64,000 bases of DNA from Pandoraea anapnoica (GCF_902459765.1 NZ_CABPSP010000011.1:124001-188000); one strand, 5' to 3'; counted from the first letter of the stretch, positions 27,385-35,395 are shown. The notes: a model not told the origin generated them from the letters alone. Program-made: numbers and translations.

Positions 27385-27873
27385 ATACGCCCCCGATAAA
27401 TGGAATGCGGTCAAACAAAATGACGAATAACGTTGCGACGATTGCGACGGCGAAGGCCGGTCCGCAATCCCGTCGCACAAAGGCGGGCGGCAAATACCAA
27501 AAGGCCCGGTTGAGCGGGCCATCGGAGACAGGCCCGCCGGATGGGACGGGCGGGCCAACAAGACGTCCCCGGGCACGGCACTGGCCGCGCACGCTGGCAC
27601 TCGTTTGAGATCGTCGAACAGGCTCCGGGACATCAGGCGACCTTGACTCACGCACCTAACCCCCAATCAGGCGGCGCAGCTTCATCAATTCACTCTCTCC
27701 GGTCAGGGAGTTATCCCTTAGAGGAGGCAGCTTAAATGGTCCCTGTGCAATAGAGCAAGCGGCTGCTATTATAGATACATTCATGAATGTATGTAAATCA
27801 CATTGCGTCGCACCATAGTGCGGCGCTGTTTACATGTCATTTCACAAATTTCCGCTGCCCCTGTGACACGACG
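27385..27873. promoter_or_regulatory. Divergent promoter region of efflux operon and TetR gene, AcrR-like operator
   Basis: This 489-base gap holds no gene. It has the perfect 18-bp palindrome ATACATTCATGAATGTAT (27775-27792) extended on the right by GTAAA. It is very close to the AcrR/TtgR/AmrR operator pattern TACATACATT-AATGTATGTA. It lies 82 bases before the TetR ATG and about 390 before the adaptor ATG, so the efflux mRNA would have a long leader, containing the hairpins at 27495-27556. Confidence 0.75.
27495..27556 (-). promoter_or_regulatory. Attenuator-like pair of competing hairpins in the efflux leader
   Basis: Read on the minus strand, GGCCCGCC (complement of 27549-27556) pairs with GGCGGGCC (complement of 27531-27538). 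The next segment GGCCCG (complement of 27515-27520) pairs either with that same strand or with CGGGCC (complement of 27503-27508), after which TTTT follows. This one-two, two-three, three-four layout is that of a transcription attenuator. It lies about 110-170 bases before the adaptor ATG. I found no convincing leader peptide. Confidence 0.4.
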
Positions 27874-28530
27874 ATGGCCCGCAGAACGAAAGAAGAAGCG
27901 ATCGAGACCCGCAATCTGTTGCTAGACACCGCCGAGACGGTGTTCGCTCAGAAAGGCGTGTCGCGAACGTCGCTGGCCGACATCGCCGAAGCCGCCGGCC
28001 TCACGCGCGGCGCCATTTACTGGCACTTCAAGAACAAGATCGATCTTTTCAACGCCATGACGGATCGCATCCGTCTGCCGATGGAGCGCATGATCGACGA
28101 GGAATGCACCGAGCCGGAAGACGGTGACCCGATGCAGCGCATGCATGAGATCTGCAAGCTGGTACTCAAGGAAACTGCGCGCAACGAGCGCCGCCGCCGC
28201 GTGCTGGACATTCTGTTCCACAAGTGTGAATACACGAACGAGATGCTCTCGGTGCTGGAGCGTCAGCGCGAAGCCCGCGCGGACGGCAAGCAGCGCATTA
28301 CGCGTGACATGGAACGCGCCATCGAGCGCGGCCAGTTGCCTGCGGCGCTCGACACACGGCGGGCCGCGATCATGCTGCACGCACTGGTTGTCGGCATGAT
28401 GTCGGACTGGCTCTTCCTGCCCGACTACGATCTCGGCGCAGAGTGCGACGCCGTCGTAGACGGCTTCTTCGACATGCTGCGCACCAGCCCGGCGATGTTG
28501 CGCCCGGGCGGGCAGACGGCGGCAGCCTGA
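27874..28530 (+). CDS. TetR/AcrR-family efflux repressor (AmrR/AcrR-like)
   Basis: 218 residues from the ATG at 27874. The N-terminal DNA-binding domain has MARRTKEEAIETRNLLLDTA and the helix-turn-helix SRTSLADIAEAAGLTRGAIYWHF (about residues 33-55), which is nearly the AcrR/TtgR signature. The C-domain, including ERRRRVLDILFHKCEY, is the AcrR-type ligand domain. It is divergent from the RND operon across an AcrR-like palindrome, so it very likely represses the pump and itself and is released by pump substrates. Confidence 0.93.
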   Translation: MARRTKEEAIETRNLLLDTAETVFAQKGVSRTSLADIAEAAGLTRGAIYWHFKNKIDLFNAMTDRIRLPMERMIDEECTEPEDGDPMQRMHEICKLVLKETARNERRRRVLDILFHKCEYTNEMLSVLERQREARADGKQRITRDMERAIERGQLPAALDTRRAAIMLHALVVGMMSDWLFLPDYDLGAECDAVVDGFFDMLRTSPAMLRPGGQTAAA

Positions 28531-28885
28531 GATGCGACCCAGGGGCCCATTCGTGGCCCCTTGCGACTTACTACATATATTAATTAACAGACATCACACC
28601 CGAATCTCGCTTTCGCCATGTCCGGCGAACGTGCACATTGTCCCGAATTCTCCGTTTCGCGACGCGCCATCGCCGCGCCGTGCGCCATTCAGATGCCGTG
28701 ATAAGGCGTATCGCTGTACAGCGCCGCATCGTTATATATAATCCTACACAACGCGTTGCGCACCCCGCGCAGCCGAAGGTCCGGCCTCGCTGCCCGACCG
28801 TATCCATGAGCCGACTCACGGCGCTGCGCACCGAATGCCAAGTCAGCCGAGTCAGCCTTGCCATCACACGCTGGAGACCACTTTC
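28531..28885. promoter_or_regulatory. modABC upstream region with ModE-type box
   Basis: This 355-base gap holds no clear gene. ATCGTTATATA (28728-28738), six bases, then TACACAACGCG (28745-28755) match the Escherichia coli ModE consensus ATCGCTATATA-N6-TATATAACGAT at 10 of 11 and about 8 of 11 positions. It lies about 130 bases upstream of modA. The rest of the gap shows only the weak hairpin noted after the TetR gene. Confidence 0.6.
28541..28561 (+). terminator. Weak hairpin after the TetR gene
   Basis: Arms AGGGGCC (28541-28547) and GGCCCCT (28555-28561), 11 bases after the stop. No T-run follows, so it is a weak or rho-aided end at best. Confidence 0.4.
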
Positions 28886-29707
28886 GTGAAAGCTGTCGCA
28901 ACCACTGTCACTGTTAGCCAAACGTCCCAAGCCTCGAATACCACCGGCACGATGCTGCGCCGCGCCCTTGGCGTTGCCGCCGTCGGTGCCAGCCTGTTGT
29001 TTGCCGGCCACGCCGCAGCCCAGCAAGTGTTCGCTGCCGCCAGCATGAAGGATGCCCTCGACGACCTGTCGGCCGCCTACACCAAGGAGACGGGCAAGAA
29101 GCCGGTGCTCGTGTACGGCGCAAGCTCGACGCTCGCCCGTCAGATCGAGAAAGGCGCGCCCGCCGACGTCTTTATCTCGGCCGACCAGGACTGGATGGAC
29201 TACGCGCAGAAGCACGACCTGATCGACACGAAGACCCGCACCAACCTGCTCGGAAACGAACTGGTGCTGATCGCGCCTGCCACGACCTCGGGTGACGTCG
29301 ACCTCAAGTCGGGTGCGGATCTCGACGCAAAGCTGGGCAATGGCAAGCTCGCCATGGGCGACCCCGCTCACGTGCCGGCCGGCCTCTATGGTAAGGCTGC
29401 GCTTGAAAAGCTCGGCATCTGGTCGAAGGTGCAAGGCAAGGTGGCCGCCGCCGACAACGTGCGCAACGCACTGCTGCTGGTCGCCCGTGGCGAAGCGCCG
29501 TACGGTATCGTCTACAAGACAGACGCCAACGCCGAGAAGCGTGTGCGCATCGCCGGGACTTTCCCCGCCGACAGCCATGCACCCATCGTCTACCCGGTGG
29601 CCGTGACGAAGCAGGCCAACCGCGCCGACGCCGATCCGTTCTTCAAATTCCTGCAAACGCCGACGGCTCAGGCCACGTTCCAGCGTTTCGGTTTCAGCCG
29701 TCCGTAA
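28886..29707 (+). CDS. modA: Molybdate ABC transporter, periplasmic binding protein ModA
   Basis: 273 residues starting at GTG 28886, with TGGAGA before it. A long n-region precedes the hydrophobic core GVAAVGASLLFAGHAAA, so the protein is exported. The mature start QQVFAAASMKDALDDL and the segments VYGASSTLARQIEKGAP and PADVFISADQDWMDY are typical ModA oxyanion-binding elements. It captures molybdate (and tungstate). modB follows after six bases. Later ATGs are possible starts, but the GTG gives the best ribosome-binding site. Confidence 0.94.
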   Translation: MKAVATTVTVSQTSQASNTTGTMLRRALGVAAVGASLLFAGHAAAQQVFAAASMKDALDDLSAAYTKETGKKPVLVYGASSTLARQIEKGAPADVFISADQDWMDYAQKHDLIDTKTRTNLLGNELVLIAPATTSGDVDLKSGADLDAKLGNGKLAMGDPAHVPAGLYGKAALEKLGIWSKVQGKVAAADNVRNALLLVARGEAPYGIVYKTDANAEKRVRIAGTFPADSHAPIVYPVAVTKQANRADADPFFKFLQTPTAQATFQRFGFSRP

Positions 29708-29713
29708 TTCGGC

Positions 29714-30412
29714 ATGGGCCTCACCCCGGAAGAATGGGGCATCGTCGAACTTAGCCTGCGCGTAGGTCTGTGGGGCACGCTTTGCAGCCTGCCCTTCGCC
29801 TACGCGGCCGCCTGGCTACTCGCCCGCCGGCACTTCCCCGGCAAGGCGCTGCTCGATGCCATCCTGCATTTACCGCTCGTACTGCCGCCGGTGGTCGTGG
29901 GCTTCGCACTGCTCGTCCTGTTCGGTGCGCAAGGCGCGATCGGCAAGCTGCTGCGTGAGTGGTTCAATTTCACCTTCGCGTTTCGTTGGACGGGCGCTGC
30001 GCTCGCGGCTGGCGTCATGGGCTTTCCGCTGCTCGTGCGTGCGATCCGGCAAGCGCTGGAGTCGTCCGACACGAAGCTTGAGCAGGCCGCACAGACGCTC
30101 GGTGCCGGCCCCTGGCTCACCTTTCTTACCGTGACGCTGCCGCTCACCGCGACCGGCGTGCTGCACGGCTTCGTGCTGGCATTTGCGCGTGCACTGGGCG
30201 AGTTCGGCGCGACGATCACCTTCGTCTCGAACATTCCCGGACAGACGCAGACGCTGCCGCTAGCGATTTACACGGCCACGCAAGTCCCCGACGGTGACGC
30301 AATGGTCTGGCGCATGTGCGCGATTTCGGTCGTACTGGCCGTCGCCACGCTCATCTTCTCCGAAGTGCTGATTCGCTTCGGCAACCGCAAGGCGATGGGT
30401 CATGACGGTTGA
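29714..30412 (+). CDS. modB: Molybdate ABC transporter, permease ModB
   Basis: 232 residues, inner membrane, about five helices. PLVLPPVVVGFALLVLFG is a ModB hallmark, and the coupling loop LEQAAQTLGAGPWLTFLTVTLP is the EAA motif that docks on ModC. RALGEFGATITFVSNIPGQT is also diagnostic. It sits between modA (six-base gap) and modC (11-base overlap). Confidence 0.96.
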   Translation: MGLTPEEWGIVELSLRVGLWGTLCSLPFAYAAAWLLARRHFPGKALLDAILHLPLVLPPVVVGFALLVLFGAQGAIGKLLREWFNFTFAFRWTGAALAAGVMGFPLLVRAIRQALESSDTKLEQAAQTLGAGPWLTFLTVTLPLTATGVLHGFVLAFARALGEFGATITFVSNIPGQTQTLPLAIYTATQVPDGDAMVWRMCAISVVLAVATLIFSEVLIRFGNRKAMGHDG

Positions 30413-31517
30413 AGTTCGTCTCCAACACCGCTTCGGCAGCTTCGTGCTCGACGCCGAGTTCGCCGCGGGCATGGGCGTGACGGCCCTGTTCGGTCCGTCC
30501 GGCAGTGGCAAGAGCACGGTGGTCAATGCCGTCTCCGGCCTGCTCAAACCCGACGCCGGACGCATCGTCGTGGGCGATAGCGTGCTCTTCGACAGCGCCG
30601 CCGGCATCGCACTGCCGACCTGGCAGCGCCGCATCGGTTACGTGTTCCAGGATGCACGCTTGATGCCGCACTTCACCGTGCGCCAGAACCTGCTCTTCGG
30701 GCGCTGGTTGCGACGTCGCGATGTGGCTGCGGCAGGTAGCGGCGCAATCGCCCTTGAACATGTCGTCGATGTGCTGAACCTCAGTCACTTGCTCGATCGT
30801 CGTCCGGGCGCACTCTCGGGCGGCGAGAAGCAACGTGTAGGCATCGGCCGAGCGCTGCTGTCGTGCCCGCGCATGCTCCTCATGGACGAGCCGCTGGCCT
30901 CGCTCGATCATGCAAGGCGTCTGGAGGTCCTCGACTACCTGAACCGCATTCGTCACGAGCTGAAGCTACCCGTGCTGTATGTCACGCACTCGCTGGACGA
31001 GGTCATGCGGCTGGCCGATCAGGTGGTGTTGTTCAAGGAGGGACGCACGATCTCGCAGGGCGCACCGGCCGATGTCCTCAATCTGCATCGCGACGCATTC
31101 GACGGCATCACCGAATCGCCGGGCACGGTGCTGGAGACGCGCATCGTCGCGCACGACGCGCAATACGGCCTGACGGAAGTCGCCGTGTACGGCGACGAGG
31201 TCATCCGGCTACGCGTGCCACGCGCGAGCGGTCAGCCCGGCGATCGCTGCCGAATTCTCGTGCGCGAACGCGATGTAGCCGTCGCGACGTCGCCCCCCGT
31301 CGATACCAGCGTGCTGAACGTACTTCCCGGGACGATCAGGACGTTGCGCGATCTCGGCGATTCCGTCGAAGTTGACGTCACGTTGCAGGGAAGCCGCGAC
31401 TTCGAAAGAGGCACCGTGCTGCGCGCGCGCATCACACGCCTGTCTGCCGATCAGTTGCAACTCCACCCGGGGCGGGATGTTTATCTGCTGATCAAATCGG
31501 TGGCGCTGACACGGTGA
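30402..31517 (+). CDS. modC: Molybdate ABC transporter, ATPase ModC
   Basis: 371 residues. Walker [10 protein letters not shown] (31-39), signature LSGGEKQRVGIGRALL, Walker B LLMDEPLASLD, and switch His in YVTHSLDEV. After the ATPase domain comes a C-terminal region (about 240-371) with TVLETRIVAHD and NVLPGTIRTLRDLGDSVEVD, which resembles the molybdate-binding (MOP/TOBE) domain that lets molybdate inhibit the pump. Overlap with modB indicates coupled translation. A terminator follows. Confidence 0.95.
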   Translation: MTVEVRLQHRFGSFVLDAEFAAGMGVTALFGPSGSGKSTVVNAVSGLLKPDAGRIVVGDSVLFDSAAGIALPTWQRRIGYVFQDARLMPHFTVRQNLLFGRWLRRRDVAAAGSGAIALEHVVDVLNLSHLLDRRPGALSGGEKQRVGIGRALLSCPRMLLMDEPLASLDHARRLEVLDYLNRIRHELKLPVLYVTHSLDEVMRLADQVVLFKEGRTISQGAPADVLNLHRDAFDGITESPGTVLETRIVAHDAQYGLTEVAVYGDEVIRLRVPRASGQPGDRCRILVRERDVAVATSPPVDTSVLNVLPGTIRTLRDLGDSVEVDVTLQGSRDFERGTVLRARITRLSADQLQLHPGRDVYLLIKSVALTR

Positions 31518-31546
31518 TCGCGCGCAGACAGTCGCACGGCAAAACA

Positions 31547-31587
31547 CAAGGCGTCGCAGCGGAGTTCCGTTGCGACGCCTTGTTTCC
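31547..31587 (+). terminator. Terminator of modABC
   Basis: Twelve-base arms, CAAGGCGTCGCA (31547-31558) and TGCGACGCCTTG (31571-31582), with a 12-base loop and a TTT tail, 30 bases after the modC stop. Confidence 0.78.
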
Positions 31588-31647
31588 TCTGGGTCCTGCT
31601 GAGCCGTTCTGAGCCATTCGCTACCCTTCGATAGCGTCGGCGCGTGC

Positions 31648-31974
31648 TTACTGGCCCTTGCTCATCGCGCCACTCTTGTCCATCCCGTCGCCCTTGCCCA
31701 TGGCATCGCCCTTGCCCATGGCATCGCCCTTGGACATCGCGCCGCCCTTGCCCATCGCATCGCCCTTGCTCATGGCGCCACCCTTGGACATCGCGTCGCC
31801 TTTCGACATGGCGTCGTGCTTGCTCATCGCGCCACCTTTGCCCATGGCGTCGCCCTTACTCATGGCGTCTCCCTTGGACATTGCATCGCCCTTGCCCATT
31901 GCGTCCTGCGCAAAAGCAGCGCCCGTGCCGAGTGCCAGACCCAGTGCCATCACTGCCAGAATTTGCTTCTTCAT
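31648..31974 (-). CDS. Exported methionine-rich hexapeptide-repeat protein
   Basis: 108 residues: a Sec signal ending AFAQ (about 1-23), then 14 consecutive six-residue units of the form DAM(S/G)KG, with occasional G for D and one SKH or DKS variant. Methionine occurs once per unit, so the mature chain is nearly one-sixth Met and also very Lys/Gly-rich. It resembles the MXKDX pentapeptide-repeat family but with period six. The start is the ATG at 31974, with GGAGGT before it. It is last in a cluster with an MsrP-like oxidoreductase and a cytochrome b. A role as an oxidisable Met sink in the periplasm is my inference. Confidence 0.85.
   Translation of the reverse strand: MKKQILAVMALGLALGTGAAFAQDAMGKGDAMSKGDAMSKGDAMGKGGAMSKHDAMSKGDAMSKGGAMSKGDAMGKGGAMSKGDAMGKGDAMGKGDGMDKSGAMSKGQ
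31663..31905. repeat. Tandem 18-bp repeats encoding the Met-rich hexapeptides
   Basis: About 13-14 direct copies of an 18-base unit inside the Met-rich gene, variants of GCCCTTGCTCATGGCGTC on the plus strand. Sites differ mainly at the codons for Ser/Gly and Asp/Gly. Because the unit is a multiple of three, changes in copy number would keep the frame and simply alter the number of Met units. Confidence 0.85.
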
Positions 31975-32109
31975 TGCGGTTACCTCCAAGAGTGAGAATT
32001 TCCATCGAGACGATCTGGCGTTCAACCGACAATCAACCGTTTGCCGACGTCTCGTAAGTCGTGCAGCCGTGCCAGCCAGTGAGCGATCGTTCCGCCACCG
32101 GCCCCGGCA

Positions 32110-32928
32110 TCAACTGCCGCCGAACCAGTTGTATCCCTGGTCCTCCCAATACCCGCCCGAGTACGTGTTCGTCACGTAGATCGCGCGGATATGCTTGGGA
32201 TTCTTGTAGCCGAGCTTGGTCGGGATGCGCAGCTTCATGGGGAAGCCGTACTCCCGGGGCAGCGTCTGGCCGTCGTAGGTGAGCGCCAGCAGCGTCTGCG
32301 GATGCAGCGCCGTGGGCATGTCGATACTCGTGTAGTAGTCGTCCGCACACTTGAAGCCGACGTACTTCGCCGACGTGTCCGCGCCGATGCGGCGCAGGAA
32401 GTCTGCGAACGTCACGCCGCCCCAGCGTCCGATGGCGCTCCACCCTTCCACGCACACGTGACGCGTGATCTGCTCGGCAGCACGCGGTGCAGCGAAGTCG
32501 CGCAGGGCGTCGAGCCGCCATGGCGCTTTGTCGGCAATCAGGCCGGACAACTCCAGCCGGTACTCGGCTTCGTCCACCACGGGCGCTTCGTCCATCGAGT
32601 AGAACGCGTTGAACGGAAACGGACGCGTAATGGCCGAGGCCGGGAACGTCGGGGCCAGCACACTCTTTCGGAACAGCGCGGCCTGCACTCGATCGTTCCA
32701 GCGTGAGATTTTGGTCAGCGCCGACTCCACACTGGCGTTGTCGTCGAGGGAACAGCCGGACAGCAACGCGACGCCGCCGAGCGACAAGGTGCGCGTGAGG
32801 AACGCGCGGCGCGATGGCTCGGACACGCGACGTGTCATCAACGCACGGGCTTCGTGAAGAATCGCCTCGCCGTCGCGCACGACCGGGGCGTCGGCCGTCA
32901 GGATCGAGGACTTGCGTTGGGGTGTCAT
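32110..32928 (-). CDS. MsrP-like (YedY-type) molybdopterin-dependent oxidoreductase, Tat-exported
   Basis: 272 residues of the sulfite-oxidase superfamily. The N-terminus has a Tat signal SRRAFLTRTLSLGGVALLSGC (RR at 40-41) whose lipobox Cys59 would also tether it to the membrane. The Mo-coordinating Cys is at 159 in RHVCVEGWSAIG. YedY/MsrP uses this site to repair methionine sulfoxide in the periplasm; here the family match is clear, the substrate is not. The next gene upstream, a cytochrome b, is the probable electron donor, and the gene downstream encodes the Met-rich repeat protein. The long N-terminus before the Tat motif is unusual. Confidence 0.85.
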   Translation of the reverse strand: MTPQRKSSILTADAPVVRDGEAILHEARALMTRRVSEPSRRAFLTRTLSLGGVALLSGCSLDDNASVESALTKISRWNDRVQAALFRKSVLAPTFPASAITRPFPFNAFYSMDEAPVVDEAEYRLELSGLIADKAPWRLDALRDFAAPRAAEQITRHVCVEGWSAIGRWGGVTFADFLRRIGADTSAKYVGFKCADDYYTSIDMPTALHPQTLLALTYDGQTLPREYGFPMKLRIPTKLGYKNPKHIRAIYVTNTYSGGYWEDQGYNWFGGS

Positions 32929-32978
32929 GGCGGGGCTTCCTTAGTGTCGGCGTGCGATGAACTGGGGGCAACACCCGT

Positions 32979-33614
32979 TCAACGACCGGTAATCATGGTG
33001 CGCAGCGTGCGGGGCACCAACGCCACCATCGCCACGTGGACGACGACGAAGCCCACGAGGCCGGCCATCGCAATGAAGTGAACAAGACGTGCGCCCTGAA
33101 AGCCGCCGAACAGCGTGCACAACCATCCGAGTTGCACGGGCTTCCAGATAGCCAGTCCAGACGCGACGAGCAACACCAGGTCGAGTACCGCGAACAGATA
33201 AGCGGCGCGTTGCACCTGGTTGTAGTGGCGAGGATCGTCGTGCGTCAGACGACCGCGCAGTGCAGCGAAGAGATCGTGCAGCACACCGCGCGGCGTCAGC
33301 GGGAAGAAGCGACGCAAGAAGCGGCCGCTCGCGGCGTTCGTCGTCAGATAGATCAGACCGTTGGCGACCAGCAGCCACATCGCCGCGAAGTGCCACTGCA
33401 GCGCACCGCCGAGCCAGCCACCGAGCGTGATCTCGTTCGGGAAACGGAAGGGGAAAATCGGCGATGCGTTATAGATGCGCCAGCCGCTCATGACCATCAC
33501 GACGACGGCCAGCACGTTGAGCCAGTGCGTCACGCGCAGCCACCACGGCTGAACCGTAGCGGGACGCGCCGGAGGCTGTGCCGCCGGGGGCACCGACTTC
33601 GTGATCGTGGTCAT
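32979..33614 (-). CDS. Cytochrome b561-type membrane protein, probable electron donor
   Basis: 211 residues from an ATG preceded by GGAG; a slightly earlier ATG (33626) is possible. WLRVTHWLNVLAVVVMVMSG, LQWHFAAMWLLVANGLIYL and LVHFIAMAGLVGFVVVHVAMV are membrane helices with conserved His residues that fit haem b ligation. The pattern is that of a cytochrome b561/Ni-Fe hydrogenase-type subunit rather than canonical MsrQ (YedZ). It is 50 bases upstream of the MsrP-like gene and probably carries electrons from quinol to it. Confidence 0.82.
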   Translation of the reverse strand: MTTITKSVPPAAQPPARPATVQPWWLRVTHWLNVLAVVVMVMSGWRIYNASPIFPFRFPNEITLGGWLGGALQWHFAAMWLLVANGLIYLTTNAASGRFLRRFFPLTPRGVLHDLFAALRGRLTHDDPRHYNQVQRAAYLFAVLDLVLLVASGLAIWKPVQLGWLCTLFGGFQGARLVHFIAMAGLVGFVVVHVAMVALVPRTLRTMITGR

Positions 33615-33862
33615 CGCGGTCTCCATCGCAGAAGTGTTATTCGATGGAGTCAGTGTCGCCGCGTGCCGGTGACGAAGTCCTCACGAAGAATTAACTTTTT
33701 CGTGATGATCGGGGCAGGCGGGAATACCGGCCGTTAAACGGTGTTGCGGTGCCGCCGCGCCCGGGAGTTCAGCAGGGGAATCGTTGGAAGCGGGCCGAAG
33801 CGGGCCGGAACGATTGCCCGGCCGCCCCGGACGTGAAGAACGTCGGGAGCCTCAGGACAAAC

Positions 33863-34420
33863 TCACTCGTCGTCCGGGTCGACGGTTTTGCCGTCTTTGA
33901 GATAGGCGTCGAAGGTCGGCACGTGCGCGTCGAGCAGCGAGCGGATTTCCTTGATGAGGGTGTCGTAGTGCGCGACGAGGTTCTGCGCGAACGGCGTCAA
34001 CTGCGCCCCGCCGCCCGACACGCCGCCGATGTGGCGCGTCACGAGCGGCTCGCGAAATTCGTGGTTCATCGCCTCGACGAGCAGCCAGGCGCGACGGTAG
34101 GACATGTTCATGCGACGCGCCGCTGCCGAGATCGACCCCGTTGCATCGATGGCGCGCAGTAGCGTGAGACGCCCCGGGCCGAACACCGGCGTCTCGCCGT
34201 CCCGAATGCGCACGCGCACGTCATACCCTGCCACGCCCGGCGACGCCGGCTCCTTGCCAGCCGCTTCGAGCGCCTCGGCCGTCGCCAGCAACTCGCGCGC
34301 AAGCGAGTCGCGTCGTGCGTCTTCCTGCGGTGACGGTGGCGAGGGTGGTGAGGGTGGCGAGGGTGGCGAGGATGCGGCATCGGCCGACGCGGATTTGCCC
34401 TGACGGCGCTCAGCTGGCAT
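33863..34420 (-). CDS. ModE-like LysR-type DNA-binding protein (N-terminal domain type)
   Basis: 185 residues. After a disordered N-terminus with four Ser-Pro-Pro repeats (about 18-30), a winged helix-turn-helix domain follows: GRLTLLRAIDATGSISAAARRMNMSYRRAWLLVEAMN, the signature of ModE/LysR N-domains. The C-terminal molybdate-binding (TOBE) domain of full ModE is missing, and the tail is short. It may sense molybdenum by another means or act with a partner. It overlaps the CoxG-like gene by 11 bases and lies near modABC, the MsrP-like enzyme and the XdhC-like gene. Confidence 0.8.
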   Translation of the reverse strand: MPAERRQGKSASADAASSPPSPPSPPSPPSPQEDARRDSLARELLATAEALEAAGKEPASPGVAGYDVRVRIRDGETPVFGPGRLTLLRAIDATGSISAAARRMNMSYRRAWLLVEAMNHEFREPLVTRHIGGVSGGGAQLTPFAQNLVAHYDTLIKEIRSLLDAHVPTFDAYLKDGKTVDPDDE

Positions 34421-35027
34421 GGTTGCCCCACATCACGATAAGGATCAGGATCAGCAACGCCACTGCCCATGGCCACCAGCGCGTGAATTTGCCACGCATG
34501 GAAGGCATGTCGCGCATGGCGGCGTCGGTCGCCAGCGCAGCGGCCACTTCACCATCGGCGGCAATGGGATCGTTCAGCTTGTGGTGTGGCGCGATGGCGG
34601 CCGTCAGGCGTCGGAAGAATTCGTTGGCGAGCGCGGCGGCCGCGCCGTCGACCTGCGGCGTATCGAGCTTGGCGTACTCGCCGCCGAACTGCGCCTTCAG
34701 GTCGTAAGTCATCAATGTGCCCATCGGTCCTTGCGGTTGCAGCGTCACGGCGGCTTGACCCCGTGTGTGGCCAGCCGACGAACCTATTCCGTCGAAATGC
34801 AGTGTGTAAGAGGTCGGCACGATCACGTCGGTCAGCTTGATGCGCCCGGTCCAGCGTCCGCCGACGGGGCCGAGCGTCGCTGCGATGGCGATGGTCCACG
34901 TCGTGTCGTCCACGCGCTCGATCGACTCGCATCCCGGAATACATCCCTGCAGTACGCCCGGGTCGTTCAGCGCGATCCACGCGACGTCCCGCGCGACGGG
35001 TAACTGCCGACTGTTCTGTAGTTCCAT
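34410..35027 (-). CDS. CoxG-like SRPBCC protein with C-terminal membrane anchor
   Basis: 205 residues. The N-terminus (MELQNSRQLPVARDVAWIAL, DPGVLQGCIPGCESIERV) is the CoxG signature, a START/SRPBCC fold found beside Mo-hydroxylase genes such as carbon-monoxide dehydrogenase. The tail FTRWWPWAVALLILILIVMW is a membrane anchor, as in CoxG. CoxG helps recruit a Mo/Cu enzyme or its maturation proteins to the membrane. No CoxLMS catalytic genes are in this window, so its partner is elsewhere, or it works with the XdhC-like protein divergent from it. Shine-Dalgarno AAGGAGAG precedes the ATG. Confidence 0.85.
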   Translation of the reverse strand: MELQNSRQLPVARDVAWIALNDPGVLQGCIPGCESIERVDDTTWTIAIAATLGPVGGRWTGRIKLTDVIVPTSYTLHFDGIGSSAGHTRGQAAVTLQPQGPMGTLMTYDLKAQFGGEYAKLDTPQVDGAAAALANEFFRRLTAAIAPHHKLNDPIAADGEVAAALATDAAMRDMPSMRGKFTRWWPWAVALLILILIVMWGNHAS

Positions 35028-35395
35028 AGCCTCTCTCCTTAGCGTCTGCGCCCGATGGACGTTGATCTCTCAGGTGGCATGGGAGCATCGCGACGTGGCG
35101 ACGTACGGATATTGCGGCATTGCGGCGTTGTCTCGAACATCGAACTATTGTGACACGAGTTACCGCTCGTCAGATCGCGGCTGCGGCATCGCATCCCCGG
35201 GATGGCGATGCCGCCCCACCGCACGTTGACCACCACCGGAACCCCGTCCGACCGGAGTATCGGCTGAAATACAGCGCAAGCCAAGGCGCGATATACTTCG
35301 CCGCATCAGATCGAGCGGCGCAAAATCAGAGCCATCGCAGCCAATGTCCCCTGGCCAGCGGTCAGCCGCTCGCGTATTGGCGAAGGAAGAGTGCT
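35028..35395. promoter_or_regulatory. Divergent CoxG/XdhC intergenic region
   Basis: This 368-base gap between coxG-like (minus) and xdhC-like (plus) genes shows no convincing gene. I see ribosome-binding sites at both ends (AAGGAGAG and AAGGAAG) but no strong palindrome, and no clear ModE-type box. Short ORFs here lack coding features. Confidence 0.45.

Noticed and set aside
31644-32057. Plus-strand repeat ORF over the Met-rich gene (Ser/Arg/Pro/Trp-rich)
   Set aside because: The repeats make every frame open. Only the minus-strand frame has a signal peptide, a good ribosome-binding site and Met/Lys/Gly units.
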